A stretch of DNA of 64,000 bases from Nissolia schottii. Its lineage: Eukaryota; Streptophyta; Magnoliopsida; Fabales; Fabaceae. The position numbers and the translations under genes were made by a program. Location of the stretch: the NCBI GenBank assembly GCA_003254905.1, contig QANU01046775.1:1-64000 (forward strand). The letters are read 5' to 3'. The notes below the pieces were generated by a model that worked only from the letters and a program-made list of their open reading frames with translations, ran no database searches and was not told where the DNA came from. Numbering within the stretch: position 1 is the stretch's first letter; the number at the start of each line of letters is the position of its first letter. This document shows, one piece after another, positions 11,317 through 22,292 of the stretch.

Positions 11317-13105
11317 TGTAACAACCTGACTTTTCCCTTCATTTGAAATGTCACATAATAAATAATTAAAAATATAATAAGAAGGAAAAGGTAAGATAAC
11401 AATGAAATAAAATTCAAATATTAATTTTATTCCTGTAATATTAATTAAAAATATAATTCTGCGATCTCGTGGCGTCCGGTGACGTTCGGGTCATTATTAG
11501 GTCATTTTTAGAATTTAACCATGACTCACAGGAGTCTGTAAATTATATTAATAGGAAAATAAATTCAAGAATATTTCAACTAAGATCTAAATATTAATAA
11601 GGAAAATTAATAGGTCACAACGGTATGTCCGGAATATTTTGAAGACTTCCGTACATAAATAGTTAATGAGCGAACGTGACCGAAAACACACCGAAAGAAA
11701 ATAAAATTTTGGATGACCAAGGGCCACTAAAGACCCCATGGCCAGCCATTGCCCGAAGACACACACACACCACATACACCAAAGTTATTCATTTTCTTCT
11801 TCTAAGGTTCCAAGACCCTAAGCTCCATAACCATCAAAGTTTAACTATCATTCTTTGCTTTTCATCATCATCAATCACTCTTAAACTCATCAAGGAGACA
11901 AGCTAGTGTTAAGGCTAGGAGTTTCTCTTCAAGTGGAAGTAAGAACATCAAGTTCCATAACTCTAAACTCTCCATAACCTAGGTTTTATTCTTTCTTGAC
12001 AAAGAAGCTTTCAAGCAAGCAATCAAGCTTCAAGTTCATCATTTGCCATCACCAACAAGCTCTTTAGGAAGTGGGTAACTCTAGTTCCTCACCTCTTTGA
12101 TGGTGAATGGTTGCTATGTGATACTATGTGTATGTTTATGATTATGCTTGAATGTGTGCCTATGTATGCTATAAGTTTGGTTAGGTTTAGGGAGATGATT
12201 CTGAAGGGTCTTGTGACCTAGATTAGATAGGATTATTGTGCTTGGATTATGTGTGAAACTCAAGCAGGTGCCATGGGAAGCAAGGAGAGGAAAATGGAAG
12301 AGATGGTGAATTCGGTTTTCATGTCTCGCACAGGGGCCGCTGAGCGAAGTCTCAGGTACCGCTGAGCGAGCTGAAGCCCACGTGAAAAGTCCGAAAAGAT
12401 ATTTTTATAAGGCGGTGCAGAAGATTCAGGAAAGTGACAGTCGCTGAGCGATGAGGTCATTTCCGCTGAGCGATAAGACCTCTATCGCTGAGCGTGAAGG
12501 CTCAAACCGCCGAGCGAATGTCAGTTTTCGCTGAGCGGCTTGGGACTAGAAAGTCTTATGGGACCCTCTTGAGGCACATAGTCCAGTATTTATTGCCATA
12601 TCTGTGATTGATAGTTGAATTCTATGAAGTATATGCTGTATGTGAATGAAATGTACCGAACATGCATATTACATGTAATCTGTAATGAAATCTGTAGCAT
12701 TTCATGCATTCATGATACACCTAGCTTGAAGACACTAGAATTAATTCTGAGATAAGTAAAGATTCTGAAATGAACCCTAGGGAACAAGTATGCCATGCTG
12801 CGGGTACAGAAATGCTGAAACAGGGCCAATGCCCAATGCTAAACAAGGGCAAACGCCCAATGCTGAAAAAGGCTATATGCCACGTGCTGAAAAGGTCGTG
12901 ATCACGTGAGCCAAACCATGATCCCACTTCAGGAGGTCGAGGCATCCTGAATGTGGAAGCCCGCCACAGGTGGTGTCGATATGGCATACCTGGAGGTGTG
13001 CGGTTACCACGCCTTTGCATTGTCGAAAGGGGGCAAGCTTAGGTGGGGGGTACAATATCCGCCCACTGTCGAGGGGTCCCGAGGGGGCACACGGCAGGTG
13101 GAAGC
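11317..13105 (+). repeat. Chromovirus 3' LTR, left part
   Basis: Starts TGTAACAACC. A likely TATA-like CATAAATAG is near 11654, followed by a C/A-rich leader. The CGCTSAGCG array is at 12338-12537. A GC-rich stretch at 12890-13105 contains GGGTCCCGAGGGGGCAC. It is interrupted at GAAGC (13101-13105) by a solo LTR, and resumes at 17557. Confidence 0.88.
12338..12537 (+). repeat. Phased CGCTSAGCG array in chromovirus LTR, copy 1
   Basis: Seven copies start at 12338, 12360, 12442, 12464, 12486, 12508 and 12529. Steps are 22, 82, 22, 22, 22 and 21 bp. The 12508 copy is CGCCGAGCG; the others match CGCTGAGCG. Spacers are unrelated. Unlike the Athila-type LTRs, the array lies about 0.7 kb downstream of the presumed TATA box, so it could be transcribed. 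Confidence 0.85.
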
Positions 13106-14318
13106 TGTAACAACCCTACTTTTTCCCTACAGTTAAAATGCTGTCTAGGAAAGAATTAAAAATATAATAAGAAGGAAAAGGTGAGATAAAAATGAAATAA
13201 AATTCAAATATTAAATTTTATCTATGTAATATAAGTTAAAATAATAATTCTGCGATCTCGTGGCGTCTGGTGACGTTTGGATCGAAATTAGGGTTTTAGC
13301 ATAATTTCCTCACGACTCACAGGAGTCTGTAAAATATATTAATATGAAATTAAATTTAAGAATATGTCAACTAAGATTTAAATATTAACAAGGATAATTA
13401 GTAGGTCACAACGGTGTGTCCGGAATATTTTTAGGACGTCCAGACATAAATAATTAATAAGCAAACATGACCTAAAACACACTAAGGGCAAAATAGGAAA
13501 TATACATGGCCATGGAACTAAGGAAAGCCCACGGCAGCCCTTCCCCCATGCAAACCCGAAACATATACACACATATCTTCCAAAGTCTTTCATTTTCATT
13601 TTCTCCAAAGTTCCAAAACCTAAACCTCACCTAAGCTCCACCCAAAGTTCAACCATCATCCTTTGGTCTCATCATCATTAATCATTCTCAAAGCCATCAA
13701 GAAGGCAAGCTAGCATCAAGACTAGGAGTTCTCTTCAAGTGGAATCCAAGAAACCAAGTTCCATAACCCTAATCTCCATAACCTAGGTTTTTGTTCTTTC
13801 TTGGAAAGAAAAGTTCAAGCAAGCCATCAAGCTTCAAGATCATCTTTCTCATCATCATAATTCATTCCTGAGTCCATAAGGGAGGCAAATCAAGAGTAGT
13901 TGGTGAGTTTTCATCCCTTGGTGAAGAACCAAGCTTCCATAACCTATGTTGCCCTAATTATGTCAAGTATTTCATCTTAGGTCAAAGAGACTTCAAACAA
14001 GCAAGCAAGGCTTGATTTCCTCTCCCTTCTAGCATCAACAAGTTCTTGAGGAAGTGGGTAACTCTAGTTCCTCACCTCTTTGATGGTGAATGATGTTTAT
14101 GTGATTTTATGCATGTTTGATGATTATGTGATTTTGTGAACATATATGCTAGAAATGATGTTAGGATGTAGGGAGATGATTCTGAAGGGTCTTGTGACCT
14201 GGATTAGATATGATTATTGTGCTTGAATTATGTGTGAAACTCAAGTAGGGTTCCATTGAAGCTAAGGGAAGAAAATGGAAGAGAAGAGCAATTCGGTTTT
14301 CAGCTCTCGCACAGGGGC

Positions 14319-14521
14319 CGCTGAGCGGAGTCTCAGGCGCCGCTGAGCAGGCTGAAGCCCACGTGGAAAGTGAAAAAAGATATTTTTATGTAAGGCGGTG
14401 GACGAAAATTCGAGAAAGTTTCAGCCACTGAGCGATGGGGTCAGTACCGCTGAGCGATACAACCTTTATCGCTGGGCGCACAGGCTCAAACCGCTGAGCG
14501 AACATCAGTTTTTGCTGAGCG
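14319..14521 (+). repeat. Phased CGCTSAGCG array in chromovirus LTR, copy 2
   Basis: Seven sites at 14319, 14341, 14426, 14448, 14470, 14492 and 14513, with steps 22, 85, 22, 22, 22 and 21 bp. Several carry single substitutions (CGCTGAGCA, CACTGAGCG, CGCTGGGCG, TGCTGAGCG), yet the spacing is unchanged relative to copy 1, apart from 3 bp in the long gap. Confidence 0.85.
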
Positions 14522-16158
14522 GCTTGAGACTAGAGAAAGCTTATGGCACCCTCTTGAGGCTCATGGACTAGTATTTGATGCTATATCGATGATCGTTAGA
14601 TGAATTGTATGAATGTAGATGCTGTAAATGAAGGAAATGTACTAAACATGTATATGTCATGTAATCTGTGATGATATATGTAGCATTCCATGCATTCATG
14701 ATACACCTAGTTAAAGACATGATAATTAACTCTGAGATAAGTAAAGATGCTGAAATGAACCATAGGGAACCAGTATGTCATGCTGCAGGTACCAAAATGC
14801 TGAAAAGGGCCAATGCCCAGTGCTGCTGAAAAAGGACCAATGCCCAATGCTGCTGAAAACAGGGCAAATGCCCAATGCTGAAATTGGCTATATGCCACAT
14901 GCTAAACAGGCGATCACGTGAGCCAAACCATGATCCCACTTCAGGAGGTCGAGGCATCCTGAATGTGGAAGCCCGCCACAGGTGGTGTCGATATGGCATA
15001 CCTGGAGGTGTGCGGTTACCACTGTCGAGGGGTCCCGAGGGGGCACACGGCGGTGGAAGCCCACCACAGTAAGGTCCAGACAGTGTCGGCCTATACTGAG
15101 GGTGTGAGGTTATTCCGTCATACTAGTGTCAACAGAGGACATTACTATGGTGGGAATAACACATATTCTGTTATGCTGTTACATTCTGTTATGCTGTTAC
15201 ATTCTGTTAGACATGTTATTCTGATAATTCTGTCATGTTTATGCTGCTGACTATGCTACATATATTCTGCTGATTCTGTTATGTTTACTTTGGATGACTG
15301 TGTGATGCATACTCCGATGATTCTGTTATGCTGAATGTACTCTGATTATATGTTGTTATTCAGTTTGATTGGAATGTATGATCTGTTGCTATGCCGTACC
15401 GTCAAGAGCATGCTCGAGACGGATTTCACGAAATGTTGATCAGCACGAGAATGTAGTAAACAAGAGTAGTTCCCTTATCACATAATAATGCAGATAAAGC
15501 CGTTCAGATAGGCCAGATAATAATTGGTAGGATATTTAGTTTGTATGTTCACCTAGAGATCTCTGAGCGGCCTGAAGTCCGACATAATCTGATACGAGAC
15601 TCAGGAACTAAAGTTATTTCCACTGAGAATCTACCATTCTCATCCCCACTGTTTTATGACTTCAGGTACAGAGGATGATGAGTCCTATTTTGAGGATGCG
15701 GATGAGCCACCAGCTGAGCCATGAGCGGCTAGGAGATAGTTAGACATTTACATTTTGCCAGGGACATACTGATGAAAGCCTTTTTAACCACTTTCTAGGA
15801 TCTTGACATAGTTCTAGGTCTTGTCACAACCATGCCAATCTCTTAGAAAGTTTGTCTGCGCTTTTGCTGTTCAAATTAAATATTTATATTCATACCTACT
15901 TTACGGCTTTCAGATTCCAAAAGGAATCCGTTTGCAGTATAGGGTATGGTCGATCCCACAGGGAGTTGTAAAATACCATTCTTGAGTTCATTTAATTAAA
16001 CAATAAAGTGAAGGATTTGATAATTTGATAGTTAAATAAATAAGTAAATAAATGACTTAAAAAGTAAATAGGAAACAAATCAGAGGTAGTTCCGGAGCTT
16101 GTTGGGAATTTTAATCACATCATAGTTTCATGCATCCAGTTACTTATCACATAGAACT

Positions 16159-16325
16159 NNNNNNNNNNNNNNNNNNNNNNNNNNNNNNNNNNNNNNNNNN
16201 NNNNNNNNNNNNNNNNNNNNNNNNNNNNNNNNNNNNNNNNNNNNNNNNNNNNNNNNNNNNNNNNNNNNNNNNNNNNNNNNNNNNNNNNNNNNNNNNNNNN
16301 NNNNNNNNNNNNNNNNNNNNNNNNN
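16159..16325. other. Assembly gap (167 N)
   Basis: A run of N inside the Athila-type solo LTR. Open frames spanning it are meaningless. Confidence 0.99.
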
Positions 16326-16654
16326 TCATAAGAAAAAGGATATATTCATATGTAATAGTTACGTGGATACAAGCAAACTACAATAGTAATCAAAATCCCA
16401 ACAAAAAGAGGGTTAGGAACCCATCTTACAAGAGAATCTCGGAGGCAAGGTTTAGGCACTCACCATGACACGTCCTTACGCTATCATGGCCATAGCTTCG
16501 CCAAGCTTCCTTGATCTCCGGCTCCTTCACAAGCCTCGTCTTTGCTCCTAACCTAACCTAAACTAAACTAAGCTTTTAAAGTAAAACAAAATGTGTAAAG
16601 AATGGTGTTTGGAGGGGGAAGAGAGGATGGTTTCGAAGTGGTCTCGGCCTCCTC

Positions 16655-16662
16655 TATTTATA
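16655..16662 (-). promoter_or_regulatory. TATA box of Athila-type solo LTR
   Basis: TATAAATA on the minus strand, separated by 19 bp from the nearest CGCTCAGCG (16682-16690). This is the same distance as in the plus-oriented LTR near 4804. Confidence 0.75.
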
Positions 16663-16681
16663 GGCAAAATTTGGGGTCTGT

Positions 16682-16963
16682 CGCTCAGCGGTTTGGGTAG
16701 CATCGCTGAGCGATTAACTCTTAATCGCTGGGCGGCGGCGCTTTATCGCTGAGCGATCGTACTTTTACGCGGTTTCATTTAATGCTCGGCAGCTTTTGCA
16801 GGGCGGCGGCTGACGTGGATGGCGGCGCCAGGCTGGCTCCAGCTGGCGCATTTATTGCGCCGGCGCAAGTGGCTTGCCGACCTACGTTCGCTGAGCGATA
16901 CAGGTAACCTCGCTGAGCGATTCTTTCGTAGGCGCTGAGCGGTGCTGTGTACTTCGCTGAGCG
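16682..16963 (-). repeat. Phased CGCTSAGCG array in Athila-type solo LTR (two blocks of four)
   Basis: Sites start at 16682, 16704, 16726, 16747 and 16889, 16911, 16933, 16955. Steps are 22, 22, 21 and 22, 22, 22 bp. Most are exact CGCT(G/C)AGCG, often extended to ATCGCTGAGCGAT. The two-block layout matches 4511-4784 although spacer sequences differ. Confidence 0.87.
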
Positions 16964-17556
16964 ACGCCTTCGTCCAGAATCTTCTTTTTAAGCTTTTTTC
17001 CAATTCTGCCTTTTTCTTCCATTCTTCATGGGATTATTCTTCAATTAATCTACTTGCATCCATCTCCAAAATATATTATAAATCCTACAAAATAAAGGGA
17101 ATTCATTAGATAATTCGTTTAAAAACATAACAGATAAGTGCCATTTTGATATGTCAATTTTGTGTAAATTGGACACTTATCACATACTGAGTAGCATTCC
17201 AGTAGTCCTTGTATTTTGATGTTGTGTATTCTGGATTATGTATTTGATATGTTGATCTATGTACATATTATGTATATCTTATACTATGTGACCTTGTATG
17301 GTGGACCCACTGGATGTATATTACAGATTCTAATTATGATAATGTTATCCGTATTGTTATATTTGTTTTATTCCAACGCATGACTCTATTTTAGTATTGA
17401 TGTGATACAAGCAAAAGTTTAAAATGGGTTCTTATTTTCTTGAGCAACGATTATTTTCAAAAGATAACTATGGACTAAGGTATTCCGACCAAGTAGACAA
17501 CAACCTAGTAAGCTTTGTTTACTACGTACGGGTAAACAGTTAGCTAGGGTGTTTCA

Positions 17557-18615
17557 GAAGCCCACTGCAGGAAGGTCCAGACAGGGCCTACACTGAGGGT
17601 GCGAGGTTATTCCGTCATACTAATGTTAACAGAGGACATTACTATGGTGGGAATAACACATATTCCAAAGCAGGTTGTGCTGTTATGCAGGGTTCTGCTG
17701 TCATATACTGTTATGCACATGTACATTCTGTTAGGCATGTATCCAGCATGTTTATTCCGATGATTCTGTCATGTATATTCTGGTGACTCTATTATGCATA
17801 CTCTGATGATTCTGTTATACATGAACGTTTGAATGTATAGTTCTGCTGTTATGTTAGTACCGTCAAGAGCCCGCTCGAGACGGTTATGTATACTCACGGA
17901 ATGTTAATCAGCACGAGAACGTAGTAAGCAAGAATAGTTCCTTATCACATAGTAATGTAGATAAAGCTGTTCAGAACTTAGGCCAGAAAATAAACAGTAG
18001 GATATTTAGTAATGCATGTTCACTTAGAGATCTTTGAGCGGCCTGAAGTCCGACCTAATCTGATACGAGACTCAGGAACTAAAGTTATTTCCACTGAGAA
18101 CCTACCGTTCTCATTCCCACTGCTTTATGACTTCAGGTACTGATGATGAGTCCTACTTTGAGGACGCTGACGAGCCGCCAACAGAGCTTTGAGCGGCGAT
18201 GACAGGATATGAGCTTACGGATGGATCGATGTTTAGATTTTTGCCAAGGACATGGCCCTTGTATTTTGATGTTATGTACTCTGAGTTATGTATTCAGTAT
18301 TTTAGTTTATGTACATGTGATGTATTTCTTACCTATTGTACATATAACTATGTGACTTTGTCTGATGGACCACCTGGATATGTATTGGATGCCTTATTAT
18401 CTTACGGTTATACGCTTTGTTATATGGTTCTTTCTGACGCATGGCTCTATTTTAGTAATTATGCAATGTAAATGAAAAGTTTAAAATCGGTCCTTATTTT
18501 CTTAAACAACTATTTTCGAAAGATAACAATGGACTAAGGTATTCCGATCAGATAGAAAACAACCTAGTAAGCTTTGTTTATTGCGTACGGGTAAACAGTT
18601 AGCTAGGGTGTTTCA
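17557..18615 (+). repeat. Chromovirus 3' LTR, right part
   Basis: Resumes the LTR after the solo LTR insertion, starting with the GAAGC duplication, and ends GGGTGTTTCA at 18615. From 17855 onward it matches the 5' LTR remnant. The next bases are tandem-repeat monomers. Confidence 0.88.
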
Positions 18616-20290
18616 TAATGCATGGTGGGATATCGGATAATTCAATGACCTGTGGTGGGTCAAATGGATGACATGCATGACCATCTAATATATGGTTGGA
18701 TAATTCAATGACCTGTGGTGGGTCAAACGGATGGCATGCATGACCATCTAATGCATGGTGGGATATCGAATAATTCAATGACCTGTGGTGGGTAAAATGG
18801 ATGGCATGCATGATGATCTAATATATGGTTGGATAATTCAATGACCGGTGTTAGGTCAATCGGATGGCATGCATGACCATCTAATATATGGTTGGATAAT
18901 TCAATAACCGGTGCTGGGTCAAATGGATGGCATGCATGACCATCTAAAATATGGTGGGATATCAAATAACACAATGACCTGTGGTGGGTCATATGGATGA
19001 CATGCATGACCATCTGATGCATGGTGGGATATCGAATAATTCATTGACTTGTGGTAGGTCAAAGGGATGGCATGCGTGACCATCTAATATATAGTTGGAT
19101 AATTCAATGACCTGTGGTGGGTCAAATGGACGACATGCATGACCATCTGATGCATGGTGGGATATCGGATAATTCAATGACCTGTGGTGGGTCAAATGGA
19201 CGGCATGCATGACCATCTAATGCATGGTGGGATATCGAATAATTCAATGACCTGTGGTAGGTCAAATGAATGACATGCATGACCATCTAATTGCTGGTGG
19301 GATTTCGGATAATTCAATAACCTGTGGTGGGTCAAATGGGTGGCATGCATGACCATCTAAAATATGGTAGGATATCGGATAATTCAATGACCAGTGGTGG
19401 GTCATATGGATGACATGCATGACCATCAGATGCATGGTGGGATATCGGATAACTCAATGACTTGTGGTGGGTCAAATGGATGGCATGCATGACCATCTAA
19501 TATATAGTTCGATAATTCAATGACCTATGGTGGGTCAAATGGATGACATGCATGACCATCGAATGCATGGTGGGATATCGGATAATTCAATGACCTGTGG
19601 TGGGTCAAATGGATGGCATGCATGACCATCTAATATATGGTTGGATAATTCAATGACCTGTGGTGCGTCAAATGGATGACATGCATGACCATCTAAGATA
19701 TGGTGGAATATCGGATAATTCAATGACCTGTGGTGGGTCAAATGGATGGCATGCATGACCATCTAATATATAGTTGGATAATCCAATGACCTATGGTGGG
19801 TCAAATGGATGACATGCATGACCATCGAACGCATGGTGGGATATCAGATAATTCAATGACCTGTGGTGGGTAAAATGGATGGCATGCATGCACATCTAAT
19901 ATATGGTTGGATAATTCAATGACCTGTGGTGCGTCAAATGGATGACATGCATGACCATCTAATATATAGTTGGATAATTCAATGACCTGTGGTGGGTCAA
20001 ATGGATGACATGCATGACCCTGTAATATATGGTTGGATAATTCAATGACCTGTGGTGGGTCAAATGGATGGCATGCAGGACCATCTAATGCATGGTGGGA
20101 TATCAGATAGTTCAATGACTTGTGGTGAGTCAAATGGATGGCATGGAAGACTATCTAATTTATGGTTGGATAATTCAATGACCTGTGGTAGGTCAAATGG
20201 ATGCCATGCATGACCATCTATATTATGGTTGGATAATTCAAATGATTTGTGGTGGGTTAAATGGTTGACAGGCATGATTAACTAATATAT
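18616..20290. repeat. Tandem array of 63- and 70-bp monomers
   Basis: About 25 head-to-tail monomers with the core TGCATGACCATCTAAT, GATAATTCAATGACCTGTGG and GGGTCAAATGGATG. Two subtypes alternate irregularly: 63 bp with GGTTGGATAATTC, and 70 bp where a GATATCG-like insert is present. Because 63 is a multiple of three, long minus-strand frames such as repeated DGHACHPFDPPQVIELSN arise by repetition and are not genes. Monomers degrade toward 20290. The left edge is the chromovirus end, so the array once continued further left. Confidence 0.93.
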
Positions 20291-21160
20291 GATTTGATGA
20301 TTCAATTAATGTTTTTGATTAGTTTTTTTTATTAGGTGTTGTAGTAGCTACAATGAGTGAGCAGAAATTAGATGTGACGTAATTAGCGCTTTGATGACAA
20401 TTTTGTGAGTTTGAAATCCTTGTGGAGGTAAGATGACTTTAGATTTTTGATTTTGAGTAAATACTAGTTTCTTTACAAGTATTTGTAATATTGCAAGCTT
20501 TCTTTCTTAATTTTGATTCTTTTTTTCCTACATGTTTTCCATTTCTTAGTGTTTCCTTCCATGCAAATGCAATTGAAGTTTAAGTTCTCTGATTTCATTC
20601 TCTTTTAGTTATTTTGTATTTTCTCAAAAAATTAAAAAAGGTTAAGAAGAGCATTGGGTCAAGTCATGTCCACCGACAAGGTAGCTACAATTTCGTTATT
20701 ACATAAATTCACATTACGTTAATTTTTTTATACTATTTAATGTTTGCTCCCTTTCTAACTGAAACTATTTTCTACTTACATTAATTTATTAACTATGGCA
20801 TTGTTTTTTAGTATGTGCATATATGTTAAAACTTTCAGGATGTTGAGCCCCATTATTTTGCTATAGTTTCGTTTCTGATTCTACTACAGCCATGGAATTC
20901 GTTCAGACATGACTTAACATGAATTATCATCGCTTCAATATTCTATTATTCTCTGCATTTAAGGTAAGCATATATAGATCTCTAATCTCATATTCTATTC
21001 CTTATTGGTCCAATTTGAATGAGTTAGGTAAAAATACTTTCGTTAAGTAATTCTCAAGATTGATTGATTAAAAGTTACTATCTTTTCTTCTTTATGCATA
21101 CTATTTTATTTAAATTAAATATTACCTTTATCACAGAATGTCGAAACGAAATTATGGACT
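20291..21160. other. AT-rich spacer between repeat blocks
   Basis: No coding frame, RNA gene or recognisable element seen. Poly-T and A/T-rich stretches only. Confidence 0.5.
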
Positions 21161-21365
21161 TGTGTGACCATTTAATATATACGAGATAATTCAGCGACCT
21201 ATGGCGGCATGATGAAATGATGACATGTATGACCATTTAATATATACAAACAATTCAATGACCTGTAGTGGGTCAAATGGATGGCATGCAAGACTATCTA
21301 ATGCATGGTGGGATATCAGATAATTCAATGACCTGTGGTGGGTCAAATGGATGGCATGCATGACC
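21161..21365. repeat. Outlying monomers of the 63/70-bp repeat
   Basis: About three diverged monomers (GACCATTTAATATATAC, then CAATGACCTGTAGTGGGTC, then a near-consensus copy). The last ends at GCATGACCAT and is fused without spacer to pectinesterase coding sequence. Confidence 0.85.
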
Positions 21366-22064
21366 ATTGTCTCCGGAGAGAGATTTATTGTAGTGGATGT
21401 AACATTCAGAAACACAGCTGGCCCAAAGAAGCAAAAGGTGGCTGTGAGGAACAACGCAGACCTCTCCATGTTCTATCGGTGCAGTTTTGAAGGATACCAA
21501 GACACCCTCTACGTCCACTCTCTGAGGAAGTTCCACAGAGAATGTGACGTCTACGGCACCGTGGATTTCATCTTCGGCAATCCTGCGGTGGTCTTCCAAA
21601 GTTGCAACATCTACTCCAGAAAGCCGCTGGCAAGTCAGAAGAACGCTGTGACGGCGCAAGGGCGAACGGATCCCAACCAGAACACCGGGATTTCAATACA
21701 AAACTGCAAGATCGATGCGGCGCCCAGCCTGGCTACTTCGGGGGATCTGAACTCGACCCCTAATTATCTGGGTAGGCCGTGGAAGGAGTATTCGAGGACT
21801 GTGTATATGCAGTCGTACATTGGGGATCTGATTCATCCCGCTGGATGGTTGGAGTGGAACGACACTATTGGCTTAGACACTCTCTACTATGGTGGGTTTG
21901 ACAACAATGGACCTGGTGCTAGCACCAGCAACAGGGTGAAATGGCGAGGGTACAACCTCTTGAATGCTACTCTGGCTCAGAGCTTCACTGTCCTCAATCT
22001 TACCCTTGGGGACACGTGGCTTCCCGACACGGATATACCCTTCTCTGCAGGACTGGGATATTGA
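21366..22064 (+). pseudogene. 5'-truncated pectin methylesterase
   Basis: The C-terminal part of a plant cell-wall pectin methylesterase (carbohydrate esterase family 8), which removes methyl esters from homogalacturonan. About 232 residues remain, from VSGERFIVVDVTFRNTAG to the natural-looking end PFSAGLGY and TGA at 22062. Conserved pieces seen: KVAVRNNADLSMFYRCSF (QAVAL region), GYQDTLYVHS, the catalytic YGTVDFIFGN, and LGRPWKEYSRTVYMQS with the active-site Arg. The GxYxE segment, signal peptide and any PMEI pro-region are missing, and tandem-repeat monomers occupy the place of the upstream exon. The remaining frame is undamaged, so truncation may be recent, or exon 1 may lie beyond the window with the repeats in an intron. 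Confidence 0.8.
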
Positions 22065-22221
22065 CTTGATATATAATTGAGTTATCATGAGATCCGATCG
22101 AGTAATGATAAATTTGATTCGTTGTTGGTTAGTTAGATGCAATATTGGGTTTAGGAACCGCGTGCTATCTTATTTTATGAGGTTCATGTCATAACTATTT
22201 GGATCGATCGAGTTCAAAATT

Positions 22222-22240
22222 CACACACACACACACATAT

Positions 22241-22290
<50 letters not shown>
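22222..22290. repeat. CA/TA microsatellite
   Basis: (CA)n followed by (TACA)n and (TA)n, about 160 bp after the pectinesterase stop. Confidence 0.95.

Positions 22291-22292
<2 letters not shown>

Larger units (their letters stand above)
15770..17182 (-). mobile_element. Athila-type solo LTR, minus orientation
   Basis: Flanked by the exact 5-bp duplication CATAC (15765-15769, 17183-17187). Read on the minus strand it starts TGATAAGTGTCC and ends TTTCATCA. It shares with the LTR at 4271-5874 the start, an inverted repeat near the terminus (GATAAGTGTCC / GGCACTTATC), a TATA box in CCTATAAATAGAGG, a two-by-four CGCTSAGCG array and the CCCTGTGGGATCG motif near U5. There is no internal region. A 167-N gap at 16159-16325 makes the 1413-bp length provisional. 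Confidence 0.88.
13106..17556 (+). mobile_element. Solo LTR of the chromovirus family inside another LTR
   Basis: A second LTR (TGTAACAACC ... GGGTGTTTCA) with no internal region. It is flanked by the exact 5-bp duplication GAAGC at 13101-13105 and 17557-17561, and disrupted by an Athila-type solo LTR at 15770-17182. It aligns along its length with the host LTR but is clearly more diverged than the element's own LTR pair, so it comes from another family member. Homologous LTR-LTR recombination after insertion is the usual route to a solo LTR. Confidence 0.9.
5875..18615 (+). mobile_element. Chromovirus (Tekay/Del-like) LTR retrotransposon with nested insertions
   Basis: Element order is truncated 5' LTR (5875-6635), primer site (6638), decayed gag-pol with chromodomain (6805-11254), polypurine tract (11302-11316) and 3' LTR (11317-13105 plus 17557-18615). 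The LTRs begin TGTAACAACC and end GGGTGTTTCA. The 5' LTR lost roughly its first 2 kb to the Athila-type insertion on its left. The 3' LTR was split by a solo LTR. The right end abuts tandem-repeat monomers, with TAATG (18616-18620) as the expected target duplication; its partner is off-window. The two LTR remnants differ at about 18 of 761 sites, all transitions by my hand count. Confidence 0.88.

Noticed and set aside
18599..20275. Long minus-strand frames with repeated DGHACHPFDPPQVIEL
   Set aside because: They arise from the 63-bp satellite period, a multiple of three. The frame breaks at each 70-bp monomer, and there is no start context or family match.
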